From the NCBI RefSeq assembly GCF_001540865.1, contig NC_033637.1:5849737-5913736 (forward strand): a stretch of 64,000 nt of DNA. Reading direction: 5' to 3'. This document shows, piece after piece, positions 12,233-25,251 of the stretch. Within the stretch, counting starts at the first letter, position 1. Each line of letters starts with the position of its first letter. Below the pieces are notes generated by a model, which saw nothing but the letters and a program-made list of their open reading frames with translations, searched no databases and had not been told where the DNA came from. The position numbers and the translations under genes are program-made. The DNA comes from Ananas comosus. Lineage: Eukaryota > Streptophyta > Magnoliopsida > Poales > Bromeliaceae.

Positions 12233-12941
12233 TGTTGGGAATCCGGTACTCGCCCCGGTACCGGATCTCGTGAATCCGCAACCCGCTCCGATACCGACTG
12301 CTGTGGATCCGGTATCGATTGTTGGGATTCCGCAACGGAAGCGTCGAATCGGGTTTTTACCATAAACCCGTCTCCTCAGCAAAAGCTGATACAATCATAA
12401 AAGAGAGAAATACCAAAAAAACAGAAAATATACGAGTAAAAGAAGATTCGTTAAATAAGAGAAGATTACACCTGACTCCTCTTCTGCACAGAGTAGCTAC
12501 AACCCGAGCCCTCTTTCTGAATCTTTTCTACCCTTCTCTCGTCTTCTATAAATCCATAAAGAAGACAATCCTTCACATGCACCCGTGCACTAGGTGCACT
12601 CAAAGCATAATTAAATAACTCTCTCTCTCTTTTTCTCTCTCTGGTACGGCAACCCAAGAGACTCTCTCTCTCTCTCCCGTATTTCACCTCAAAAGCAAAC
12701 CCACAAAGAGCTATTTATAAGCCTCGACTAAAACGTACCCCAATCTTAATATATTTAGGATTTCTACTCCAATTAATATCTAAATCTATCTTAATTAATC
12801 TCTAATAGATTTAAATATTAATCCTAATCTAGTTAGGTTTATCATCTAATTAATATTTAAATCTTAATTTATCTCAAACAGATTTAAATATTAATTATTA
12901 TCCAAATGTGATTCAATTACAAATCTAACCAAAACCTAACA
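12233..12941 (-). repeat. 5' LTR of the Tork-like element
   Basis: 709 bp, TG...CA ends (TGTTGGGA ... CCTAACA). CT-rich runs near 12610-12680 are shared with the left LTR. Confidence 0.8.
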
Positions 12942-14149
12942 GAGCAAAGATTTGCCTTGGGTATTTCAGCTAACAGGTGATAGATCGAATGCATAGTGTT
13001 AGAGGTTGCAGCTTTGGTGACTCCTCAACTAGAGGTCACTTCTACATCAGGTTGGGACCCGTGATGACAACTGAATTGGAGGTCGCGGCTGTGTTCGATG
13101 TAGAGATCGTGACCACACCAAAGTTATACCAAAGTTATGGCCCACGGTTGTATCGGGCTTGAAGGCCATGGGGACGCCACAGTTGAACTCCGCGGCAGGC
13201 AGCCTCAATCACGTCGCCGCTGGAGCTCGCCATAGATGTGTGGGGTAGTTTGGTGCGGCGCGCGGGTTGAAGGCGTTGATGTTGGTTTGCAACGGCACGC
13301 GAGTTGGACGCGTCAAAGTCGAGCCGCAGCGGCACACGAGTTAGAGCGTCGTCGTTGGGCCGTGGCAATGTGAAAGTCGCAGATTGCCACAATATTGGTG
13401 CTTGGGGTGGTGGCGACGTTGGGTGACAGCGACGAAGGAAAACTTCTTTTTCCTCTTCTCTGTTAACATACGTGAGAGGAAAATAGGAAGTTGGGGTTAC
13501 ATGGTAAAATAGGTTGATGATTATTTTTTTTTTAATTCTCTATCCACTCCTCTTTTTATAAACTGTGCTTAATGCTAGACGAGCCCGTTATTTTTGGGTG
13601 AGTAGTGGAGTGGGTGGTGGGGTAATGGGTGGTTAATAAATAGTGGAGTAATGGGATAGTTAATAGATAGTGAAATAATGATGAGTTTGGGGAGTTTGTT
13701 TTAGACTTGAACGGGTTCATGAAATGAGATAATACTGAGTAGTGGGAAGTTGTCAGGATTTTTTTTTTAACCTTTCTCTTTTGCCAAGCCCAACATTAAT
13801 TGAATATGGATCAAAATCTGTTATAATGAAAGGTGCCTCCTATTAATAATTTATACATGAACCTAAATATTGGCCTAATAAAATATATCTTACATGTATC
13901 TTGTTCGTATGTCGTCTTTATGGGCTAGCTCAAAATTTGGCCCAATAAGTAGTTTTCATCTCTAATATTCTGTAAGGGGTCCAAAATTAGGTATAATAAA
14001 ATGTCTCTTTTTTTATTTTTTATTTTTCATCTTTTGAAAGGCTGATTCAAAAGTGGTTCAACACTAGTCATAATTTATAAAAAATTACAAAGAATATTGA
14101 CATATGCCGACTACAGGGTACTCAAAAGAAAAAAATTTAAAATGCTTGC
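12942..14149. other. Intergenic DNA upstream of SUMO
   Basis: A moderately GC-rich stretch (12960-13440) has no recognised protein. The remainder is AT-rich, with imperfect TAGTGGAGTAATGGG repeats near 13600-13680. No gene is supported. Confidence 0.4.
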
Positions 14150-14460
14150 TGACGTGATGTTTTCAATCAATAGGATTATTTTTTTGAATTCACCTGCCTC
14201 ATCATAATTAATAAAAATTATTTTTATTATATTATTTTTTAAAAATATATAATTAATTTGTTATTGATGATTTAATGCAAATGTGATACAGTATATTTTT
14301 TTCCTCGGTATATCAAGCAAATTATGGATTTTTGGAAGTAATAAAAAAAAAAAAAGGTATTTGAAGGTGGTGTGTTTTGGCCACTGAAAAGACAGGAGAG
14401 TGACAAGGAGAGAGAGAGGAGATCGAAGATATACGAGGCGCCGTGAAACCCTAACCCTAG
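14150..14460 (+). promoter_or_regulatory. SUMO promoter, shared with the paralogue
   Basis: The segment 14150-14300 (GACGTG, TTTTTTGAATT, CATCATAATT, TATAATTAATTTGTTATTGATGA pieces) matches 24690-24850 upstream of the SUMO pseudogene. A telo-box, AAACCCTAACCCTAG, lies at 14446-14460, as is common in promoters of plant housekeeping genes. No strong TATA box is obvious. Confidence 0.6.
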
Positions 14461-14567
14461 CCCAAAGAAAGCGAGGAGGAGGAGGGTTTTGATTTCGATT
14501 TGGAGAAAGGCAAAATAGAGGGAGATTGAAGAGGATAGGGGGTTTAGAGAGAGAGTGGAGGTTGGAA

Positions 14568-16892
<2,325 letters not shown>

Positions 16893-18267
16893 TTAAGTCG
16901 TTTTGTTGGGTAGAACTCTGGAAAGATTTCTGAACATACTACTTTTGAACGTCGTAAAATATGATTCTCTTTTCTAAATCTTTGAAGTTAACAAAGTTGC
17001 TGTAAGGTTCAAAATAGTAGGATCATAAACTTCAGGAGTTCTAAACCTCTAATAACCTTTTTATCCGGTGTTTTATGGTCTGATTTTGTGGTTTTGAACT
17101 TCTGCTTATTGTGATTGTTAACTGCTGATGTATCAAAGTTATCTGAAAAATGAAGTATGGTTTGATCCTACTGTTGCTCATTGGCTATTTGTGCTTGATA
17201 CCGCAGTCGAACTCCGTGATATGTAGTCACCTTTTGGCGTGCAGTAGTTTAGGCTTTTTATTATTATTATTATCTGAGCAAATAAATTAAATTAAATTAG
17301 ATTGATTTTGTTGTCGCTTCTGTTAATAAATCTTTTTTTTTGCTTGATATAGCAATTTTAAAGGATTGGCAATTACCTAGTTAAGACTATAACATAGAGA
17401 TTATGATATATCCGTGGCTTGGGCTGCTTGTTTCATGTCCGATCCAGCCAAATCAATGAGAAAAGCTTCTGGTTTACTACGTTAAAGTTTAAACTAGCCA
17501 AAAACTGCTAAGGGAAAATTCAATCGATTCCAATTCTTATGAGAAAAGCAGTTTTTGGAGACAATGAGCTAAGGGAGCATCTGGTTCTGCATAAAATGAG
17601 CCAAAAAGTATTTTTGGGTATAAAAAAAGGTCTTTTTGCATAAAAAATTCACTTATTTTGGGCTTTTGCAAAATCAGGTCATCTTTTTCGTTTTTGCAGA
17701 TTTGGTCCGTTTTTTCAGCAAACTGACCAAACTACCCTTATTACTTTTTCTCTTTCCTCTTTCTCTCTCCTCTTCGTTTCTGTCGTTCTTTTTTTTTTTC
17801 TCGCCAAAAAAAAAAAGGCGGATCGTCGCCTTCTTCTTCACCGTCGCCTCCCTCCTCACCATCCTTCTTCACCGTCGCCTCCCTCCTCACCATCATCTCC
17901 ACCACCCGCGACCCCCTCCTCCTCTACTCCGCCGCCGCGAACCCCCAGCCCGATCCCGTCGCCGAGGCGGCAGCGGCCGCGGCGAACGGGGTCGGGCTGG
18001 ATGCGGAGAAGAAGACAACGGCGAAGAAGAAGAGGGGGAGGCCGAGCGGCAGGGCGCAGGAGGGGGAGGCGGAAGCGCAACCGGCGCCGGCACCAACGCC
18101 GCGCGTGTTCTTCTCCGTCGGCGCCGCCCCTCCTCCCGCCGCCGCGCAGAAGCCGCCGACCAGCGCCTCTGCTTCTCCCACGACGACGTCGAGACGCCGC
18201 GTCCGCCGCGGACCCCCAGCCCGATCCCGTCGCCGCAGCGGCAGCGGCCGCGGCGAACGGGGTCGGA

Positions 18268-18463
18268 CTGTTTTTTATTTTAAACTGCACATCTTTAACA
18301 GATATTTATACTGCTTCTCCTCTTGTTGCACTGTTTCTCCTCTTGTTGCACTGTTTCTCCTCTTTAAAGAGGAGAAACAGTGCAACAAGAGGAGAAACAG
18401 TGCAACAAGAGGAGAAGCAGTATAAATATCTGTTAAAGATGTGTAGTTTAAAATAAAAAACAG
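18268..18463. repeat. 196-bp near-perfect palindrome
   Basis: Symmetric about position 18365.5 (TCTTTAAAGA). Reading outward, each base pairs with its mirror partner for 98 bases with one C/T mismatch seen. The arms include two copies of a 20-bp unit (GAGGAGAAACAGTGCAACAA). It would form a 98-bp hairpin if transcribed. Confidence 0.9.
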
Positions 18464-18740
18464 TGTAACAAGAGAAAAAATGGTGCAACAAGAAAAAAAA
18501 CTGCACCCATTTATCTTAAACTGCACCCATTTAAGAGATATTTATACTGCTTCTCCTCTTGTTGCACTGTTTCTCCTCTTGTTGCACTGTTTCTCCTCTT
18601 TAAAGAGGAGAAACAGTGCAACAAGAGGAGAAACAGTGCAACAAGAGGAGAAGCAGTATAAATATCTCTTAAATAGGTGCAGTTTAAGATAAATGGATGC
18701 AGTTTTTTTCTTGTTGCACCATTTCTCCTCTTGTTACACT
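18464..18740. repeat. Second long palindrome
   Basis: Centred at 18601.5 in the same CTCTTTAAAGAG motif. The inner arms are perfect; outward there are two G/A mismatches and a one-base length difference in a T-run. The mirror symmetry continues into the neighbouring hairpins, so 18268-18935 as a whole reads as one larger imperfect palindrome. Confidence 0.85.
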
Positions 18741-18935
18741 GTTTTTCATTTTAAACTGCACATCTTTAAGAGATATTTATACTGCTTCTCCTCTTGTTGC
18801 ACTGTTTCTCCTCTTTTAAGAGGAGAAACAGTGCAACAAGAGGAGAAACAGTACAACAAGAGGAGAAGCAGTATAAATATCTCTTAAATAGGTGCAGTTT
18901 AAGATAAAAAACAGTGTAACAAGAGGAGAAATTGT
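18741..18935. repeat. Third palindrome, asymmetric
   Basis: Centre at CTCTTTTAAGAG near 18816. The left arm has one 20-bp GTTGCACTGTTTCTCCTCTT unit and the right arm has two, so one unit would bulge out. From about 18900 to 19150 the same words continue in decayed, non-palindromic form. Confidence 0.75.
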
Positions 18936-19875
18936 GCAACAAGAGGAGAAACGGTGCAACAAGAGGAGAAACGGTACAACTTTTATTTAAAGAGTGTAAA
19001 TTTTATCTTAGTGGGTGCAGTTTATATCTGAAAGAGTGCAATAAGAAGAGAAACAGTGTAAATATCTTTCAAAGAGTGTAATTTTTATTTAAAGAGTGTA
19101 CTTTTTCATCTTAAAGCTGCAGTTTTACATCTTAAGTAGTGCAAACTTGTAATTTTTTTTTGTAGTTAACGATACAATTTCATCTTCATCCTTTTTTTTA
19201 TATATTTTTTTATCTTTATTTTTTTCTGTTTCTTTTTTTTTTTTTGTCACCCCTCTCTGTCAATAGCCACGGCGTCGGTACGCCGCCCGCTAAAGACCCC
19301 CACTCCGAGGCTGCAGCGCCGCAGTGATCTTCACCGGTGTCGGCGTCGCGCGTGTCGCGAAGATGCATGTCGTAGGAGGCAGCAGAGTAAGGAGGAGAAG
19401 GAGAGATGAGAAGGGCACGGGAAGAGCGAGAGAGCGCGCCGTCGTCGGAAAACTGTGGAGGAGAGTCAGAGAAGAAAGAAAAGAAAAATGCAAAAAAAAA
19501 AAAAAAAGTCACAGCCCGGCCTTGGGGGGATCGGAGGCGAGGAAGGTGGGGGCGCCGGCGGCGACGCCGCTCTGTCTTCGCCGCTTCTGGGAAGAGAAAG
19601 TAAAAAAAGAACGAGAGAAAAAAGAGAAAAGAAAAGGTATAAGGGCACCTCCGCTCCGTCTTCGCCGCTCTCTGGGAAGAAAAAGAAAAAAGAACGAGAG
19701 AAAAAAAAGAGGAGAGAGAAAGAGGAAAGAGAAAAATGTATAAGAGTATTTTGGTCAGTTTGCTGAAAAAGCGGACCGAATCTGCAAAAACCAAAAAAAT
19801 GGCCCGATTTTGCAAAAGCCCAAAATATGTGAATTTTTTGTGCAAATTGGCCATAAAAAAATGCTTTTGTGCTTG

Positions 19876-20172
19876 TTTGGGCTGCCATAAAATATTTTTT
19901 TGTAAAAGTATTTTTATGGATTTGGAGGAAAATTAAAGTTTTCATTCAGGTTTTTAGCGAAAAATAAAAATTCAAGTTGCGTAAATTTTTTTTCATTTAT
20001 TTTTTTCACCGAACTAAATAAATATAAATTTTTTTTTTAAACCAAACAAATATTAATGAAAATCTACTCTTTTTTCTTTTATTCTGCAAACTAAATATTA
20101 CAAAATGTATAACCTTTTTTCTACGAAAAATTATTTTTCATGATTTTACGTTAAACCAAACGGACCTTAAAC
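19876..20172 (-). mobile_element. MITE, reversed copy
   Basis: In reverse complement it begins GGTCCGTTTGGTTTAACG and runs through CATTAATATTTGTTTGGTT and AAAAAATAAATGAAAAA to CCAAACAAGC. This matches the forward copy at 24184-24455. It abuts the right end of the palindromic element. The GTCCGTTTGGTT end is common among hAT- and Harbinger-like MITEs. No ORF. Confidence 0.65.
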
Positions 20173-20704
20173 GGGAATGAATCACCATTCCTCTTATATT
20201 TTTAAGGCTAAATTATATAAAACTTTCCCGTCAATATTCGTTTTTTTATTTCTCTCGCCATTCAAAAATCTATACTTTACCCCTTTAAAAAATAAAGAAT
20301 ATTCACAGAAAAATATGATGTGACAAAATGATCAAATTGTGCTCATCTTCTTCATCTCCTCCTCTCCAATCTTGCTCATTCTGGCGGCAGAAGACGGCAA
20401 GGGCGTGTGTTTGGGCATGGAAGAGGGGTAGGGGCGGGGGCGGGGGCTGCAGCCGAGGGTATGTGTGTGGGCATAAATGAGAATTTCAGGAATATTTTGG
20501 GTATAAAAAAAAAGATATAAGCGAAATTTTAACGGAACACTGATGATGGGATCCGAAGTGAACATTTTTTATTTTTTAAGGGGGCAAAGTGTAGGTTTTT
20601 GAATAATAGGAAAGAAAAGTAAATTTAGGATAAATTTAGGGGTAAAAATGGTCGGTACAATCCAATATTTGACAAAACTATATCTAAATTTAAATAATAA
20701 TTAT
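20173..20704. other. Intergenic DNA
   Basis: AT-rich with a GGGGCGGGGGCGGGGG run near 20430. No gene or clear element recognised. Confidence 0.4.
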
Positions 20705-20792
20705 TATAATTTGAGGTGTGGAGGATCGAATTTCACAGCCCTTATATATGAGAAAACTCTTTACCATCTAAGCTACACCACACACTTTTTTA
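20705..20792 (-). mobile_element. tRNA-like SINE remnant
   Basis: On the minus strand GTGTAGCTTAGATGGTAAAG resembles a tRNA A box, and GAAATTCGATCCTCC, about 35 bases on, resembles a B box, at tRNA-like spacing. No intact tRNA cloverleaf can be drawn. Probably a SINE head or decayed tRNA-like sequence. Confidence 0.4.
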
Positions 20793-22886
20793 TTTTTCCA
20801 CAATATATGAATTAATAATATACATTAATTTTCGGATATTCGAAATGGAATCCAAACTCGAAATATTTTAATATATCTGTATCCAAATCTGAATTTTAAA
20901 ATATTATAAATATAATATTCGAATTCGAATTCAAATTCGGCCAAGGTATAATTTTGACATTCGTATTCGCATCAGATCAAAGAATTCGATCGAAGTTTTT
21001 TCTACTCTTGTCACCCCTCGGATTACTTGTTTTCTTGGGCACGCCGACAAATCCGCCGTATAGAAAGAAATTTTCTGTATACGAAGCGATAGCTGTACCT
21101 GTACCTTTAATCGTATAATACTACAACCAGTAGTATAGAGCTGCTAAAAAAAAAACATATATAAATAACATCGGTTCAACATACATACATAGTATCCTGA
21201 TACAAAACACTCGCTGGAGCAAGTTACTAACATCAGTATGTATAAGAACCCAAAAACTAACACTACCTGTAGTGGGTATATCTCTAACTCAGCAGCAACA
21301 CGAGAAGAGATCTAACTCGCGGCTCCCTTTCCACGATCTGTATCCACAATAGCAGCAGCCGAAGGAGAAAGCTCTACAAAAAGAGTCACCCACTGGGTGT
21401 AAGAACTATTGCAAAAAGAAGTAGTCCTCAGTGGGTACTGCTACTGACCTCAATGGCTCACCCACTAAGTTACCAGAAGATATGCTCAATGATAGTAAAG
21501 AAACTGAAAATAATCTATAGTTATATGCCACTATACTATCATGATCCAACAATAACTACCTGTAGAAAATGCAATCTCTGACCCAATCTCACTAGGGATT
21601 GTGAACACATCCGTCCCGCCTGCCGAAGCTACACTAACTACCACCACGCTGGGCCGTCAGCGGAGAGCAAGTCCAACCAGGACAAACAGACAACAACGCA
21701 AAAGCATTAAGCCCGACTCCGGAGTAGCACTCGTAGGTGCTACCCAACCGAGTATACAAGCGTGTCTCTACCGAGCTCAATCAGGCTCTCACAGACTATA
21801 ATCAAAACAGAAGGGTCTAACTGGTCTAACAATCATACTAAACATATCCTCGGCACAATCTGATGCAAAAACAGCAATTTGGGTCCACTGTCAACCACAA
21901 TGGCATCCGACAGTCCAGAACAGTCTATACAATACAATAAAAATAAACTCGGCATCTCAGCACGAGCGTAATATCATTCTACACTATTCTGGGTATCCAT
22001 CGCACACAAATTGCGGCGATACAAACAAACTACGGCTCCTAGAGCTAAATCTGATAGTTTCAGAAAGTGACGGTGTAGAATCGATAATTTTCTCCTACGT
22101 CAAATCCAAGTCTAACATGTATAATTATCTAATATTCAAAGCTTCAAATTCAGATTCCAAAAGTATGAAAATCAATGAGTTTGAGCTAATTAATATAATC
22201 GACAAAGACTAATAATACATACTGACAACAACTAGACTTAGGAGAAAATCCGCAGAATTCGGAAAGCTTCACATTAACCCATCTCTAGTGCGAGTCCGAC
22301 CACTGCCAGAAGTCACAAGGGGAGGCCCTACCATGAACAGCTTAGAATCAGCAACCTTCTAATAGCACTAGAACACAAAAACACCAAATTCCATCAATAT
22401 ACCAAAAATTCAGCACTTAAACTTAATTTCCTTCAATTCAATGTCAACTTTACCTTCTAATCTCCAATTCAGGTGAAGAAAAGTCCCAAAACTAGTAGAA
22501 TATGATGGAACAACATCCTCTGGCCGCAAATCCAGCTTCCTCCAAGGGTTGAATCAAGAAAACCAATAAAATCTCAAATTCGGCTCAAAAATACCAACAG
22601 TACAGAGAAACGCCAAATTAACTAAACAAACCTCAATCAAATGCTGTCAAATTGGCCTCGCGAAATCTCCAAGAAGTTAGCTAATCACCAAACTAAGTTT
22701 CGCAGCAATCCGATCTTCCTACGTCGGACACGAGCCAAAACGTTGACGATCGCTGCTGGAACTCTGCTGGAACTGAAATCCTTTAGGTGGAATTGGGTAA
22801 ATTGGAGACTTTAGATGGGCTAAAATGCAAATTCGAGGCTCCACTATGAAGAAGGGTGAAAAAGTTTCTCAGAGGATCGCACCCAA

Positions 22887-22898
22887 GCTTTTATAGGG
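22887..22898 (-). promoter_or_regulatory. LTR TATA box
   Basis: CCCTATAAAAGC on the minus strand, downstream (in that orientation) of the GGGCGCCC cluster at 22971-23236. Confidence 0.55.
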
Positions 22899-22970
22899 AG
22901 GTGGAATGGTACAAAAACCCTAAGGAACAGAAAAGACTAATCTACTGTTCCTGCAGAAACGAGCACTTTC

Positions 22971-23236
22971 GGGCGCCCGGAACCCACTTCTGGGCGCCGA
23001 AACCTCCAGGCCATACAAAGCTCCCTCTTCGGTTCCTCCGCCTGCGGTATGGTGTGTCCTTAACGTGGTCTGGCGTACCTCACCTACCACAAAACACGTG
23101 TCAACGTAAACGATATTTCCAAGGTAAACATTCGAGCCCACAACCGGGCGCCCGGAAACAGGATCCGAATTGGCTTCCGGTTTCAGTTCAATTCAGCACT
23201 CAGTTCTGGGCGATCCAAGCCAAGTTCTGGGCGCCC
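22971..23236. promoter_or_regulatory. GGGCGCCC palindrome cluster in LTR U3
   Basis: Exact GGGCGCCC at 22971-22978, 23145-23152 and 23229-23236, plus a near copy TGGGCGCCGA near 22991. Each is part of a TTCTGGGCGCCCGGAA-like phrase. It sits 70-350 bp upstream of the LTR TATA box, as in the sister LTR. Confidence 0.6.
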
Positions 23237-23396
23237 GAAACTGGCAAAATTTCAGTTTTACTTATTTGAGTAAACCAAGTCTGTTTCTGCATCCATTTGT
23301 AAAAAAACGATTCCGATTCAGTCCGACACTCTCCAGATGTGTCGAGCAATCGCTAAAACTATAGCCAATCCGATACCAAACTCCCGGGACACTACA

Positions 23397-24183
23397 ACCC
23401 ACTTTCACCCCTAGGTAAATTACACTAGTTCTGCTGAACTTTTCAGTAAATTATTATTTTGGTCCTCAAAATTTCAATACAGATGTTAGTGACTCTGAAC
23501 TTTTACAATGGTTAATTTCACTTTAGTTTCAAAATATATTTACTGTTCATGAGTAAATTATTGAGTAGATCTAGTGTGTTTTTATGTTTAAATAACAAAT
23601 ATTTGTGAACTAGCGCCCTATATCATCTATTGCGCCAATCTCAATCCCACCTTTATTTAGAATTTGTACCATTAAATTAAAAGTATAAGATGAATAAAAG
23701 ACTAATTATAAATAAATTTATAATGTACGGGAACACAGATGAACTAAAATCAAGTAATAAATTTTGTTCTGAGATAAGAACTAAAATAAAATATTGTTGA
23801 AAGGTTATGGACCAAAGCAAAATATTATTGAAAGCCAGGGTTTTGAATGTCAAATTTAATTTCGATGGATTAGAAACACAATTTGCCCTAAAAAACAACT
23901 AATCCAAACATTTACCCTATTGTAGAAGCATGAAAATTAAAATCTAACCCACTAGGTGTATTATGTGGTATTCAAAGGCATACAAATAAAAACTCATAAA
24001 ACTTTAGACATCAAATTATAGATTCACAAATCTAATAATTTTTTAAATATAAATAATATTGATAGTGTAGAACATTTTTATCGGATTAGATCTTGATTTT
24101 AAGTAATTGATTTATCGAAAATGCAATATATGCTATTAGTTAGTACAATAAAAGAGATACGCTCCATTTTGAATGTCTGGCTA
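23397..24183. other. AT-rich intergenic DNA
   Basis: No gene or structured element recognised. Confidence 0.4.
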
Positions 24184-24455
24184 AGGGTCCGTTTGGTTCA
24201 ACGTAAAATCACAAAAAATAATTTTCGGTGAAACTTTTCTTTTAGATTTTGTAGTATTTGATCCGTAGGTAAAAAAAATAATTTTCATTAATATTTATTT
24301 AGTTGGAAGAAAAAAAACTATATTTGTTTGATTTGGTGAAAAAAATAAATGAAAAAGTTTTACGCAGCTGGGATTTTCATTTTTCATTGAAAAATTGCGT
24401 AAAGTGATAACTTCATTCCTAAATCCGTAAAAATATTGTGATTGAGCCAAACAAG
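24184..24455 (+). mobile_element. MITE, forward copy
   Basis: Begins GGGTCCGTTTGGTTCAACG and ends near GAGCCAAACAAGCG, so its ends are loosely inverted. It aligns with 19876-20172 in reverse. Non-coding. Confidence 0.65.
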
Positions 24456-24689
24456 CGTATTTTCTATATTGGAAATTAGAAATAAATTTTTGATTCGTTT
24501 TAGGCAAAGCAAAATACCCCCATTAGCATTTATGTATTTTGTTATAAAAATTAAATGCAGTCCGTCAAGCACATAAATACACTGCATGCAGGCAACAGTT
24601 TCTCCCCTCCCTCGGTCATGATTCACGCTCCTTGCGTGGGCGCTAGAAAAAAAAAGAAAAAGAAAAAAGAATGTACCGATTACATTGCT

Positions 24690-25020
24690 GACGTTGACGT
24701 GTTGTCTCCGACTAATAAAATCAATTTTTTTGAATTGATACGTTCCATCATAATTTATAGAAAAATATTTTTATTATATTTTTTAAAAAATAAAAAATAT
24801 AATTAATTTATTATTGATGATGTGATGCAAATATGGTAAAGTAGATTTTTCTGGTGACGGGTGCGTTCACGAGGAGCGCGCGCCAGGGTTCAAAAAAAAG
24901 CTCTTCCACAGGAGGTATCGTTTTCCTCGCATGCAGCACCAAACCCCCCAACCCACGCGACCCTCGCGACGCTGCGTCCGTTTCGTTTCTCTTCAAAGCC
25001 CTATATAAACCCTAGCCCAT
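24690..25020 (+). promoter_or_regulatory. Promoter of the SUMO paralogue
   Basis: 24690-24850 is homologous to 14150-14300 upstream of the intact SUMO gene. A good core promoter, CTATATAAACCCTAG, lies at 25001-25015 and combines a TATA box and a telo-box. Confidence 0.65.
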
Positions 25021-25129
25021 GGCAAGAGAAGAGCGTAGGGTTCCCACTTCGCTCGAGAAAGAGAGGGTGAGATTAACCTACGAGAGATCGACATAGAAAA
25101 GCTCGTTAATTTCTCTGTGAAACCCTAGG

Positions 25130-25132
<3 letters not shown>

Positions 25133-25185
<53 letters not shown>
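25133..25185 (+). repeat. 53-base poly(A) tract
   Basis: An uninterrupted run of 53 A residues lies between the TATA/telo-box promoter and the start codon of the SUMO-like gene, so it would sit in the 5' leader or a leader intron. Confidence 0.95.
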
Positions 25186-25187
<2 letters not shown>

Positions 25188-25251
25188 ATCCTAGTCGAAA
25201 AATAGAAATAGAAAGGAGAGGGGAGTGAGAGAATAGGAGAAGAAGATAGGA

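Larger units (their letters stand above)
10084..12941 (-). mobile_element. Tork-like Copia element with pol deleted
   Basis: Two related LTRs (10084-10781 and 12233-12941) flank only about 1.45 kb of internal DNA. Minus orientation is shown by a tRNA-iMet primer binding site (TGGTATCAGAGCC, read on the minus strand) next to the right LTR, and by a purine-rich AAGGTGAGGAGT next to the left one. Only gag, protease and the beginning of the pre-integrase region remain; integrase, reverse transcriptase and RNase H are absent. No target-site duplication was found. Confidence 0.8.
17604..19869. mobile_element. Terminal-inverted-repeat element with palindromic core
   Basis: About 2.27 kb. The first 170-180 bases (TTCACTTATTTTGGGC, TTTTGCAAAATCAGG, TTTTTGCAGATTTGGTCCG, TCAGCAAACTGACCAAA, then CT-rich) return in reverse complement at the right end (about 19690-19869). 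Inside the terminal repeats are GC-rich segments (17815-18267 and 19260-19700), then an AT-rich core of nested palindromes (18268-19150). Several ORFs in the GC-rich part are Arg/Pro/Ala low-complexity and have no transposase motif. It is probably a non-autonomous DNA transposon of unknown superfamily. It lies about 0.7 kb downstream of SUMO. Confidence 0.7.
21009..23396 (-). mobile_element. Chromovirus-type LTR, inverted
   Basis: Read on the minus strand it starts TGTAGTGTCCCGGG and ends in a GGGGTGACA-like TG...CA terminus, matching the solo LTR at 6836-9469 along its length. No gag-pol is attached on either side. Unlike the first copy, no flanking duplication is visible, so it may be a solo LTR with decayed flanks or a truncated element. 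The short ORFs inside have no known motifs. Confidence 0.75.

Noticed and set aside
12977..13392. Possible gene upstream of SUMO
   Set aside because: Short ORFs on both strands, no homology recognised, no splice or promoter signals beyond chance.
17636..18290. Arg/Pro-rich proteins of up to 215 residues in the GC-rich shoulder
   Set aside because: Low-complexity composition, overlapping frames on both strands and no known domain; explained by GC-rich repeats.
18268..18463. MicroRNA precursor
   Set aside because: Arms are almost perfectly paired over 98 bases without the bulges and size of a plant pre-miRNA; an siRNA-type hairpin or transposon structure fits better.
19216..19945. Minus-strand ORFs of 212 and 159 residues
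   Set aside because: They read through the terminal inverted repeat and poly(A/T) stretches and mirror the ORF of the opposite end.
20705..20792. Functional tRNA gene
   Set aside because: A- and B-box-like words are present but no cloverleaf with acceptor stem can be formed.
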